Source: Falciphora oryzae (taxonomy: Eukaryota > Ascomycota > Sordariomycetes > Magnaporthales > Magnaporthaceae). Taken from it: a stretch of DNA of 64,000 nt. Positions 1 to 10,959 of the stretch are shown one piece after another (position 1 is the first letter of the stretch; every line of letters starts with the position of its first letter). Location of the stretch: the NCBI GenBank assembly GCA_000733355.1, contig JNVV01000019.1, positions 415,047 to 479,046 on the forward strand. The letters run 5' to 3'. The translations under genes and the position numbers were made by a program. Below the pieces are notes generated by a model. It saw nothing but the letters and a program-made list of their open reading frames with translations, was not told where the DNA came from and searched no databases.

Positions 1-88
1 AGGAAGAATGCAGAAAAGAAAATAAAGGCAAACAGGGGTGTCGAAAAAGACAAACGAGAACAAGGTATCCTAGTTTCCCGGCCACGTT

Positions 89-3000
89 CTAAGGATTGAC
101 GAGCACGTCCCGATAAGCAACAGTGTTCGCCAGGAGGGGGTCGCGCATCGGGTCCATCGCCTCGTTGGGCCACTTGATGTCGCGGTGGACCGTGTCGATG
201 GGCCCGACGACGCGGTCCTGGCAGGCCAGGCACATGTACGCCAGGTGCTTCTGGCCCTTGTAGGCGCCGCGGTTGGCCAGGCGGACGTTCTGCATCCACG
301 CCATCATCAGGGGCGCCAGCGGGTCGGCGACGGGCTCGGTGNNNNNNNNNNNNNNNNNNNNNNNNNNNNNNNNNNNNNNNNNNNNNNNNNNNNNNNNNNN
401 NNNNNNNNNNNNNNNNNNNNNNNNNNNNNNNNNNNNNNNNNNNNNNNNNNNNNNNNNNNNNNNNNNNNNNNNNNNNNNNNNNNNNNGGGCAGACGTTGCC
501 GGTGCCGTAGACGGTCAGGATCCACTCGCGCTGCAGGCCGGCGGCGCGGACGACGCCGTCGGCGAGCGAGAGGCGGTGGTGCTGGCACAGGGTGCGGTAC
601 AGCAGCTTGGCCGAGCACGAGCAGCCCGTGATGGCGGGCAAGGGCCGCTCCTTGGGGTCGGCGGGGATGCCAAGGCCGCCGTCGGGCATGAAGCCGCCGA
701 ACCCTTGCGCGTCGGCGGCGTTGGCGTTGGCGTCGTCCTCGACGCCGCGGAACCAGACGCGGAAGCCGCTGCCCCGCCAGGCCGACTTGTTGGCCAGGCC
801 CGGGGTGCAGTGGGAGCAGAAGTACATGCGCAGGTTGAGCGACGTCTGCAGGTCGTCGAGGCCGTGGTGCTTCCCGTCCAGCACCAGGACCTTGGAGTTG
901 TGGTTGCACTGCGGGCAGATCCAGTAGTTGTCCCGGGCGTCGCCGTCGGGCGGGAACTGCGGGTGGCGCGTGTCCTCGCACCACTGGTTTGCGTCCTTTC
1001 CGCACGCCATCGGCGCTGCCGTGGGTTCCTGGCAGAAGCCCAAGGGATGGGTGCCGGGGCGGGGTATGAACCTGAGGGGCATGCCGATCGGGTCCTGGGC
1101 CTTTACCGACGTGAGCGGGAGCAGGTCCCGGAGCTTGATGGACAGCTTACTCTCGTCACCCACGGCGGTCGCGGCTCGCTGCTGGGCGGCCGGGTCATTG
1201 GCCAGCCTGGAGAGCACGTCGGCGCGCCGCAAGAGCAGGCGGTCTTGGTAAATGGGGCTATCATAGAGATTGATGTTGGCCAGGTGCGAGTCCGGGTTTT
1301 TCATCAGGTCCTGCACTTCCTGGGTCTGGTAGATGAGGTTCCGGTTGCCGAAGTTGTTCCTACGGGCTGAGAGTTTGCCCACCCAGGGACTATCCCAGAC
1401 AGGGTACTTGACGTGTCCGTAGGGGCCCGGTGTCTGGTAAGCCACCGACACCCGCAACTGCGCCTGAGGGTCCTGGAAGGAGGGGTCGATGCGGCCTCCC
1501 CGTTCGAAATGGGGAAGATAGTCGTCCGCAAAGGTCCATGGCCGCGAAGGCCCTTCTGGCTCTGCTTCATCGACCTGCCGGTCCGCTTCGGCAGCAGTGA
1601 TCCCCGGCGCGTCAGCCATCTCCACGTCCACGTCCACGTCCACGTCCCCGTCCCCGTCCCCGTCCCCGTCCCCGTCCCCGTCCGCATCCGCATCCGCATC
1701 CGCAGCTGGAACCGGAGCCGGGGCCGGAGCTTGTGGGGGAGCCGGAGCCTGTGGAGCCGGAGCCTGTGGAGCCGGAGCCTGTGGAGGAGCCGGAGCCTGT
1801 GGAGGATTTAAGGTGTTGGCGATCTCGCCCTTGCGGCTGACGACTGGGCCGTGGTCAGGATACCCATCGGGAGCGGGCGTGCGCTCCCTGAACCTGTACA
1901 CGTCACGGTTCGGGTCCAGGCGCCTGCACCTGTAGCGTTTTGGCCACGCATTGACCTTGCGCAGCTCGAGCGGGAACGGCGGGCCGGGGTCCTCGGGCTT
2001 GGCCGGGTTCTTCTTGACCCCGAGTTGCTTGTCCCAGCCGAGGGCCTGGAAGTACAGGGGCAGGTTGTCACCGGTAGCCGAGCCCGGCACGTACTTGAGC
2101 GTCCCGGGGCGCCGATCGCATTGCGGCTCGCCGTTTTGGGCGCATGAGATGCACGTTAAGGCCCTGTCGCAAGGGCGATTGTGCTTTAGGCATTGGGCAC
2201 ATTTGACAACCCTGAGTTTGTATAGGTCGCCCGTGCCCGCATACTCGGGTCTGGTCGGGTACTGAGTCTGACCATCGACCGAGACGCACTGAAGACCCCA
2301 TGTCTCGCCTGAGGTATGGTTTTTCAAATGTGTCAGTATTTCGACTCTCTGTTTTGTCAAGCAGTATGGGCTGAAGCGGCAGCAGGGAAAAGAAGGGGAC
2401 GGGGATAAGTTCAGAAAGCAACTTACACCTCTCGCAACCAAGGTTCCCGTTTCTCAAATCGCAGCCACCGAACTGGTTCATAGAGCACAGTCTGCACGAA
2501 ACCTTCCCGGAAACCGCACCTGGAGGCCTGACACCCGCGGCACCCAGCGTGGCGCCGGCAGCGCTGGCAGGGGGTCCACCTGCCGCGCCTGGACCAGCAG
2601 CCGGAGCGGCAGCCGAAGCGGCAGCCGGAGCGCGGGCAGCAAGAGCAGGAACAGGAACAGGAGCAGGGGCAGGGGCAGGACGGCGAGGACGAAGACGAAG
2701 ACGAAGAGCAGCAGCCGCGGCGGCCGCGGCCGCGGCAGCGGTATCGGCGGCATCCTCGGCCTTCTGCGCCTCCCAATCATCTATCAGCCCGTCGCCAACG
2801 TTGGTGTGAGGCTCCCAGGAGTTGTGCTCGTCGCCATAGCCCTGCCACTTGAGTTTGAACCTCCGCACCCCGTTCTCATCCTCGTCGCTCTCCAGGATCT
2901 TCTCCACCAGGTATTCCTTTTGCTTCTTCTTTTTGGGCGGCCCAAGCCGAGCCCCACGCCGTCTGGATTTGGGTTTAAGGACGGGCCTATTCGCCGGAGG

Positions 3001-3450
3001 AGGGGGAGGAGCCGCCGCCGCCGCAGCAGCAGCAGCAGCAGCAGCACCGTTGGCACCCGCAGTGCCAATACTAGCGCCACCGCCAGCAGCGCCAGGACCG
3101 AGCCCAAGCGGCCCGGCCGGGGCGGGACCCCCAGCGCCGATGACACCAGACAGCGCCGCAGCGGCAGCAATGGGGACGTCGTAGTCCGGGCGGGCCTTCT
3201 TGGCCGCGGGCCCGGGCTCGGGCAAGTAGTCGGCGTCGTCCTCGTCCTCAAGGTCCAGCACCTCGAAGAAGTCCCGCTTCTTGGCCGTGGCCTCGGCCGG
3301 GTCCCTGCTGAAGGAGCAGGGCGGCCTGGTGCTGTCGGCCGCCTGGTCGTAGTAGCACTCGCGGCACCCCGTCCTCGTGGCCGGGTCGCCGTGCGTGCAG
3401 TCGCGCTGGCGCGCCCTGCATCGCTCGCACTTTGGAGGAGGGTCTGCCAT
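89..3450 (-). CDS. Chromodomain protein with N-terminal zinc-cluster-like cysteine motif and further cysteine clusters (about 1,050 aa, interrupted by an N gap)
   Basis: Start ATG at 3450; exon 1 is 2429-3450, the intron 2371-2428 (58 bp, gtgtaagt..cag), exon 2 is 89-2370. Residues 8-45 have C-x2-C-x6-C-x10-C-x2-C-x12-C, close to Zn2Cys6. Residues about 179-232 are a chromodomain (EYLVEKILES..., KWQGYGDEHNSWEP), after a basic KKKKQK patch. A second cysteine group (CRLC...) sits at about 316-340 beside the intron. A third near residue 398 has C-x2-C-x6-C-x5-C-x2-C-x7-C. Low-complexity tracts follow (poly-Ala, PQAPAP, alternating DA/DG/DV). The C-terminal half has CxxC pairs (ICPQC, YFCSHC, YMCLAC). 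Known: chromodomains read methyl-lysine, usually on histone H3. Inferred: a nuclear chromatin factor. The N gap at 342-486 hides part of it, and the frames on its two sides differ, so the gap size is unreliable or it contains an intron. I do not recognise the full-length family. Confidence 0.8.
342..486. other. Assembly gap (145 N) inside the chromodomain gene
   Basis: Run of N. The coding frame of the chromodomain gene left of the gap (codon low positions 2 modulo 3) differs from that on the right (0 modulo 3). The gap length is therefore an estimate, or an intron lies inside. Confidence 0.99.
1621..1803 (-). repeat. Coding minisatellite: hexamer and 15-18 bp repeats giving DA/DG/DV and PQAPAP tracts
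   Basis: On the plus strand, hexamers tccacg, tccccg and tccgca repeat at 1621-1700. They are followed by gagcctgtggagccg-type units at about 1730-1803. On the minus strand they are in frame and encode alternating Asp-Val/Asp-Gly/Asp-Ala and then Pro-Gln-Ala-Pro repeats. Such tracts probably vary in copy number between isolates (inference). Confidence 0.85.
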
Positions 3451-5015
3451 GATTGTCGATGGACGCGGGCGGGTGAGGAGAGTACGAGAGTGGGTTGGTG
3501 AGATATGAGAAGTTTCGTGTGGGGTGCGTAAGAGTGTGTTTGCTTGGATGTCTATTCGCGTCTGCCGTGACTGGACTGATGCATCAAGTCCTCTCAGATC
3601 CGTACAGAGGCAATATCAAGCGAGGAGCTATGCAAGCTTCAGGGGAGAAGACGGTGTTGGGGACGGATGGGAGGACGAGAGCCAAAGTAACGGTATAAGT
3701 GCAGGGTGGGGATGGCAGGGCAGTCTGGGAGATATCCTTTGTCTCTAGCGACTGATGCCACAGCGGCTTCGTCGCCATGTCCGCATCCGTCATCACGACA
3801 TGACCTGTGGCCGACTCGGCCGCTTGTCTTGACGCCCATCATGATCCCTCTTTGTTGAGTGTTGAGTGGTGAACTGCGATTTTCGAAAGCGGACAGCTGT
3901 GGAACAATGCCGAGTGCCATAGCCATAACGGTTCGTTGGAACGCATTGGCTTGATTCGAACGACAGCTGCTCCTCCGACTGTTTTGGCTCGATTTCAGAA
4001 CAATGGCCGCCCCCTAGCCGTCTTGGGAGGCTGCTATGGCTGGTGGTGTGAAGCGAGTGAGATGCCATTGCAGGGCGTTGCTTGTTGGTTGTGTTGTGTC
4101 TCAATACTCGCTGGCTCGCTTCCGCTTTCGTTCCCTTGTCTGAGAGCAGAGATAATATCCCGCTCGCTGGATGCATGAATGTGACTCGCATGTGACCTTG
4201 CAGGGCCGAAACAAAGCAGGAAAGCACGCACGCCCCGAAGGGCTACGACGGCAACGATTTTCTAAACATTCAATACAATGTGCTACAGCTAGGGAACAAT
4301 ATACTATGACTTCGAGGCCAAAATAACACAAATGAAAACAAGGCAAGAGGCCCAGAGACACCACGACAGGGTATGGGAGGGACAAAAAGTTCAAGTCCAC
4401 AAGCAAAACACAGACCCATTCAAACAGCAGTCAAAAACTAAGTACTAGGAGAGCATGAAGATGCGAAGGGGGGAGAGCGCCGCCGGGGTGTCAAGATGGA
4501 CTTTTCGGTGCCATAGAAGCACCCGACGATAGATGGTAATAGAGAAAGGGAAAAAGAGACAAGTGCCTTCTGTTCACCCCAAGCCCATCCAGCAAGTCCC
4601 GGCGGGCCGAGAATCTGCTTCATCAGAATCGCTAATGTGGTAGTGACATGGGGATAGGTTTAAAAAAGAGTAGTACTAAAAAAAAAAAAACCTCGACTCC
4701 AGAATCCATGCAACGTCCTGTTCCCTTGTTTGAACCAAACGGGTTTTTGTGGATGTGGTGTATCCTCAGGGTCAAGACTGAGGGAAGGGACCGCCATACT
4801 GTCGCTTTTCCGGAGACAGGGCTTGTCCGCAAACAAAGGAAGAAAAAAGGTCCGTCCTCGGCATTCAGGCTAGGCGGCGGCTGTATCCTAAGGATAGGCC
4901 TCAGATTCGTTGCGCCACGAGCCTCACCCCTTTTGCGTGTCGCTTCTTTCCTCGTCGTCGTCGTTGGTCGTCGAGTTCGGAAAATGGGCGTTGCTTTTGG
5001 TATTTGCACCCTTCT
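3451..5015. other. Intergenic: upstream of the chromodomain gene and downstream of ras
   Basis: No convincing coding sequence on either strand. Short open frames lack fungal codon bias and recognisable domains. It holds the promoter of the minus-strand chromodomain gene (just right of 3450) and the 3' region of the minus-strand ras gene (left of 5016). A run of A lies at about 4679-4690. Confidence 0.6.
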
Positions 5016-6109
5016 TTACATCAGCACACACTTGGCGCAGCACCCTGCCTCGGCGTCGTTGTCGTTGACCTCCATCTTGTTGATGGGGCCGCCCGCGTTC
5101 GAAGTGCCGCTGCCGGTTGAGTAGCCTTGCATCTCGCGGTTGTACCTGCGGATCTCGCGAACGATGTCGTAAAACGCCTTGTCTACGTTGATGCGCGACT
5201 TGGCCGACGTCTCGATGAACTTGCAGCCAAAAGACCTCGCAAGTGCCTCGCCCTCTACAGATCGGCGTGGAAGAACCCCAGTCAGTCTCTAGTATCGCTC
5301 GTAGTTGTGATTAGGGCAGGCAGGTGCAGCATACCTTGTCTGGTAACCTCGCGCTCGCCCTCCAGATCGCACTTGTTGCCGACAACAACCATGGGGAAGT
5401 AATCCTTGTCCTTGACTCTCAGGATCTGTTGCTGGAAGGTCGTGATCTCGTCGAAACTCTGCCGCGACGTGATCGAGTAAACGAGCAGGAAGCCCTCGCC
5501 CGTCCTCATGTATTGCTCGCGCATAGCCGAGTACTCCTCCTGACCCGCCGTGTCGAGCACGTCCAGCAGGGCGACCTCATCATCGATGACGCACTGCTTG
5601 CGGTACGAATCTGAATGGGGCGACGAAACATTCGAGTGTCAGTTTCAGTCGTCTCGAAGCCAAATGGCAGTCTGCTCTGTCACGGATCCGGGCAAGGGGT
5701 CGGTGGCGACATCGGCGATTGCTGCGCCGCAGGCACGAGTCCTGGAACGGGAAAAATGGATAGGACACAGAGCAATCGGAGCAGGCGATTGGGAACTGAC
5801 CTTCTATGGTCGGGTCATACTCGTCGACGAAGTGGCTCTGGATAAGCTGGATCGTCAAGCACGATTTACCGACACCACCTCCGCCGACCACTACCAGCTT
5901 GTACTCTCGAAGAAACTGTGATTCGCGAAAAGGTATCGGCCTTGGTCAGCTGGGAGCTCCAGGAGTAGATTGCACGGAAAACACTCGCCAAAAAGGGCAC
6001 GAGTCGCGCCCTTTGATGAGGAGAATCGTCGCGCTGCTCAATTGCAGAGCGTTTGCGGGTGGAGCGGAAAGCCGAGACAGAACGAGAAGCGTACCTTTGA
6101 CTGGGCCAT
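5016..6109 (-). CDS. rasA: Ras small GTPase, RasA / Ras-1 type
   Basis: Four exons: 6095-6109 (only MAQSK, 15 nt), 5801-5915, 5335-5610, 5016-5254, with introns of 179, 190 and 80 bp. The joined frame gives 214 aa. The P-loop is GGGGVGKS; switch I has YDPTIE, switch II has [19 protein letters not shown] and ETSAK complete the nucleotide-binding motifs. It ends in CVLM, a CAAX box, preceded by two cysteines likely to be palmitoylated. Known: this Ras class works upstream of cAMP and MAP kinase signalling in filamentous fungi and is membrane-anchored by prenylation. The start is set by the ATG-AAG exon with a gtacgc donor, which puts [12 protein letters not shown] in frame as in other fungal RasA proteins. 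All key residues are present and there is no activating change in the P-loop (GGGG is the normal fungal form). Confidence 0.95.
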
Positions 6110-9100
6110 GATGATCGAGTTGACTCGCCGGCGGCGCTACGCTGAAGACGCAGCTCGGGAATCGATGTGCGTACGAGGGTTTCGGCGGGCGAAAAGGGAA
6201 GCGTAAGCTGTCGGCTTGCCTTTGGTGTCGGGCGCGCAAGGTCGGGGAAGAGTGGAAAGAGCAGGCAGAGGTTTGCTGATTGGGGCCGATGGGGTTGAAG
6301 ATGAAGCAGGCCGATCTCAAGGGTGGGCTGCAGGCGGGAAAAGGAGTGAGGTGGGAAGAGGGTCAAAACAGCAACCGCAGCTTCCTGGTCGAAAAAAAAA
6401 AAAAAAAGACGCCTGGCTCCTTGCCCCCTAAAGAGGTAGGTGTAGGTACCCGGCAGGACAGGGGACACAGGTGGGCGGGCAGGGGGTGTGCGGCGGCGAG
6501 TTTCTGGCTTGTCTGGGCCCCGGCGCTCGCTCGATGGGTCCAGTCAGTCAAATCGGCGGAGCGACTGATTTGCGGAATCCCTGACGGCTAACTAAACTTG
6601 ACGGGGCCGAGAGGATGACACGAAGTGGAAAATCCAGCAGCAGAGCAGCAGCAGAGAGAAGAGTGGGAGCGAAACAACAATGACGAATGACCGACAGACA
6701 GGCCGCACAGGACGCTTGCGCACAAGGAAGGTGAGGTCGGGAGCTTGTCGCAAGAAGAGGGCGAGGATGGATGATGGATGCAACGGACGATGAATCAATC
6801 AGGAATGGGTAGCCCAGGAAAAAAATTATAATAATGAAGAATAAAATCAAATGGAATAAAACCGCCCGCCCAGGTCTTTGAAAGGACCAAGTACCACGAG
6901 GTACAGGGGTGAGGCACTACAGGCAGATTCGATAGCAATTGAATTGAACCCACCTGTCTGCACCTTGCTGCACTGCGTTTCCTCCACTCCCTGGCCGGCA
7001 ATGTTAGGCGAGGCGCACCTGAAAATAGGGGAGGGAGGCACAAAGGATTGAACCACCGCCCGCCTGGTTGCGGCCGCCTGAGACGACGCCGCCATTTGTG
7101 ATCCAGGGCAGACACAGACAGCTCATAGCTGCATTCGGTCCTGACGACCCAACACGCCCAGCTCGGTTTGGAGCAGACGGCTTCCATTCCATGGACGCAG
7201 CAGTCACGCAATCCAGGCCGGCGGGGTCGGGTTATAGAAGGGTTTCCTGGGTACGGCACTGTACCTATGCTACCGGGGAACCTCGAGAAACAAGTTCCTC
7301 GCCCCAAAACCCAGGGAAGAGGGAGGCGGCGCCAGAGGCTACAGAAGCAGAGCACATGGATGACCCCGGCGGCAGCAGCAAGCACAGACGCACCTAGGTA
7401 GCAGCATGCAGCCAAAGCAACCCGCATAAGTTGCATGCAGAGGGGTGGGCGGACCACACATTGGCACGACCGGCGACTGGCTGGGTTTCTCTCCCCATCT
7501 GCACTGCGGCAGTTGAGAGGGCGGCATGGGCAGCAGAAAAACGCTGGTATCGCATCAGGTTTTGGAAACGTTTGCTGCCAGGTTGCGAATGCGTGATCTG
7601 CTCCCGGGGAGGAGTCAAACCACCAAACCGTTCGGCCGCGACTCCCCAATCCAGAACCGCGATGAAGATCCAATCCTCCCAGCATCCATTCTGGATATCA
7701 CACAGTGTGCTGCTCACTTGCTCTCTTCCCATCTCTTGAGCAGGCGGCCGCGGAAAGAGGGGCAGAGGACCGGATCAGGGCTTTTTATTGGCTGGTCGGA
7801 CCTCACTTTCGTGCCTGCTGCTTGCGCTTGCTTCCTGATGCATGCGAGGTCCGGGCGGCGGGCTGCCTTTTTTCCTTCTTTTTGCTCACTGCTTGTTCCC
7901 TGCACAGGCCCGCAAACTCGGGCCTCGTCTCCCCGTCCTGTGCTTCTTTTCCGTGGGCGGGCATATCACGCAGCAACAAGCCGAATTGGGAGAGCACCGC
8001 CGAGAGCCACACGAGTCTGGGCGAGGGCCACAATGGCCGGCCGGTCGTCGATGAACTGCATGCCCGCACATCCCGTACCGCAGGCGACGGCGCACGCGGT
8101 CGGTTCGCCCAAGACCTTCCACTGCTGCATGTCAGCGGAACGAACAGGCCCCAAACATGGTCCAGTAGCCCAGTCCATCCCGCGCGTACGGGTTCGCTGG
8201 CGAATGCATATCATTCGTCTTGTGTGTTGCACGTGCAGCGGGCCAATACGAATTATCAGGCCTCGACTGCACGATCCCGAACCCAGAGTTTGCCTTGCCT
8301 GCCCTTTCGCTCTCTCGCTCTCGAAAAAGAAAAAGACCTCGGCTGCGTTGCGACTTGACCGAGGGTGCATCCCATCGACGGCTCGAGCTGCACCTGCAAC
8401 CTGCGAGAAGCGAGGAAACGAGCTGCTGTGTCCGGTCCACGACTTGGCCATCCATTCACGTCCCACCGCCTCCAACATTTGCACCCAATGCAGGTACCGC
8501 TCGACTCTGGTTCGCCCACATGGGCCGCTCGCTGCGCATTGGGCGAGAGCACGGCGTTTAGCTGTCTTGACCTCTCTCCTCCGTCTCGCCCTCCACATCA
8601 CATCACATCGACTCTTGCTCGCCCTATCCAGCTTAGCTCAGATGCAAATGTTTCGCTTCACACCCGCGGCGACAGAAACAAGAAGCAGAAGCATTGAGTG
8701 GACGAGCTAGCAGTACCGGACATTTCTTGGCGCCTCGCCGGCGTCTTCTCTGGCGGAAACTAGGATTGGTGCCGATGGCCTGCACATTCCTTCGACCCCT
8801 ATCTGACCTGATATTTGGTATCACCAGGCCTATTTTGTCCAGCGGCAAGCGCCCCCGAACTCTCATGGCGAGCGGCTATAATCGTGATATCGGCATGGCG
8901 GTCCTACTGCCAGCCACACGCGATTGATGGACCCTCTGTCTGGCTTTGTCAGATTCCTGCTGGTACCATGCTGAGTGGCAAAGGGGTCAGAGCTCCGTCT
9001 GTTTGCTTTTTTTCTTACTCCCCCTCGTGTTTGGTTTCTTGCCCGCCAAACATACCGCCACTTTCTGTCATACAGTCAGTAGTGACATTCATTCAGCTCT

Positions 9101-10959
9101 CCCAGCATGGTTATCATCCTGCTTCCTCTTTTTTTTTTTCTTGCTTTCACCCAAGAGATGCAGACCCCTGCCAAAACGGCAGCCAGAAGCGCTGGGTGGG
9201 ATTTCGGAGCGAGCGGCTCTGCCTGCAGCACTTTCCCTGAAACGAGATTCGATTCGCGTGGTGTGGTGTGTGTGCATGCCAGTGCCAGCACAGGCCGCAA
9301 CCATCCTCCAGACGTCGTTTCCTTGGACTATCCCTTTCCCTCTCAAGCCATCCAACACGTCTGGGGTTAGATTTTGCTTCCAGGCTTGGTTTCCACTTCC
9401 CCACAGTGAAATTTCAAAAGGGGACCAAACCGTGGGAATCTCCCTTGAGCGAAATGGCATTCCCCACCCCAAGAACCCCCGAAACCCACTGCAGAACCCG
9501 ACTTTTTTGCGGGGAGCGCACCGCTTTGGACAGCAATGGAAAGATATGGGGCGCATCTTGTTTGGACGGGCATGGCTGCCATGTAACCATGCCGCCGCTC
9601 TCCACTGGGCCTTGCCCAGTTGGGATCAGCTGGTTATCGATATTACAGGCGACGGGCATGCGGTGTGCTCCGGCACATGTGCTCCGAGGCATGGGAGATA
9701 ACGGGGCTGCCGGACCCTCTCGGATCATTTCAATATTGCTATTAGCGCACCGCCCGCCGAAAGGCCGGTTCGATCGCGCGATGGCAGTCGCAGGACGTCG
9801 TCTCGGTGCGACATGGCCATTCGTGCAGCCAAACTTTCTGCCAGAGAAACGCGTGTGAATATTTTATGTGCCTGCACGGACTCAGCGAGACCGAAATCCA
9901 CCCACACCTTGGGCCACGGCTGGGCAAAGCCCGAAATAACAGGAGAAAGCAAGAAGAAAAGGAAGGAGAAGGCGGAAGAAACGGGAAACTCGGCCCCGTC
10001 GATTGTGGTGGATCTGGTGATAGTCTAGCATAATCGCGCTGAGATGATGGACAATACGTTATCGTCCCAGCACCATGAAAGGTAGTGCCACACCTCTTGT
10101 CCGCTTTTTCTTCTTGTCTTCCTGGGTTCTCGTCACACGACCCAACACACGCAACAACAATGAAGGTTCGTCCCGCCCACAGCCCTCTGGGCAAAACGAC
10201 AAAAACGACGGACTGGCTTGAAGAATCAAATCTCTTTTTTTGCCCTTGCCCCTGGGACGTTGCGTTCCACCAGGCCTTCTAGAAAATTGGACAGCCAGGG
10301 CTTGGCCTTGGGGCTATCAAGGGTGGGGGGCCCGCCGTCAAGCGGGAAAAGGGGTCGTTGATCTTGATTGCAGCTTGCCCTGTCCTGCTAGACTGCGACC
10401 GCACAAGTTCGGGTTCAGCCCCCAATCATACACACCTGCCACCCGGGCTACCAGGTGCCCGCGTGTGCCTGGCGGTTGTAGAAAAAAAAAAAAGAAAAAA
10501 AAAAACGCGCGCTCTGGTCTGGGTTGATGAGGAAGAATCGCGTCATTCCCTGTCCGTGTTGTTCAACGAAGAAAAATGAGATGGGGAACCCCCTGTTTGC
10601 TTGTGGGGTGCCCGGTGCTTTTTTTTTCTCGATAAGCCGCGTCGGGGGCAGTCGGGCTTTTCACGATCGACTTTGCAGCAAGCGACCCCACCCATTACCC
10701 ATTCCCGCGTGGGCGTGCGCCCGTCTGTGGTCAGCTCCGTATAGGTAGTATCCATATATGCACGACGATACGGCCAAGTCGTCGCTTCTCTCATCACGTA
10801 TGGCATGACTCTCGTGTCCAGAAAAACAACATGAAATGTCGGTCAACTCCAGAATCAGTTACCGAGGCAATGCCTACCTCCGTGCTGTGGGCGAGCTGCC
10901 ACCCACGCGGTCATGTTACCTCTCACCCCGCACAGAACATTCTTCGTCTGTTCCTGCTC
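6110..10959. other. Long gene-poor stretch (4.85 kb) upstream of ras
   Basis: No reading frame here shows a recognisable domain or splice-joined protein. The longest open frame (7526-8710, plus) has low-complexity, Arg/Ser/Cys-rich composition and looks random. There are poly-A runs at 6392-6407 and about 10481-10504, and several CT-rich stretches. It may hold the long ras promoter, untranslated exons or non-coding RNA; the sequence alone does not tell. Confidence 0.5.

Noticed and set aside
273..1370. Long plus-strand open frame (about 365 codons) over the left end
   Set aside because: It is antisense to the chromodomain protein, crosses the N gap, and has no domain; GC-rich coding DNA often keeps the opposite strand open.
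7526..8710. 394-codon open frame in the gene-poor stretch
   Set aside because: Composition is rich in Arg, Ser, Cys and Pro with no motif or homologue-like pattern; it overlaps equally good open frames in other phases, as random GC-rich DNA does.
10143..10282. Leader-like sequence followed by ATGAAGGTTCG, perhaps the first exon of a plus-strand gene
   Set aside because: I could find no downstream exons with protein-like sequence before the 3' end of the MoaB-fold gene.
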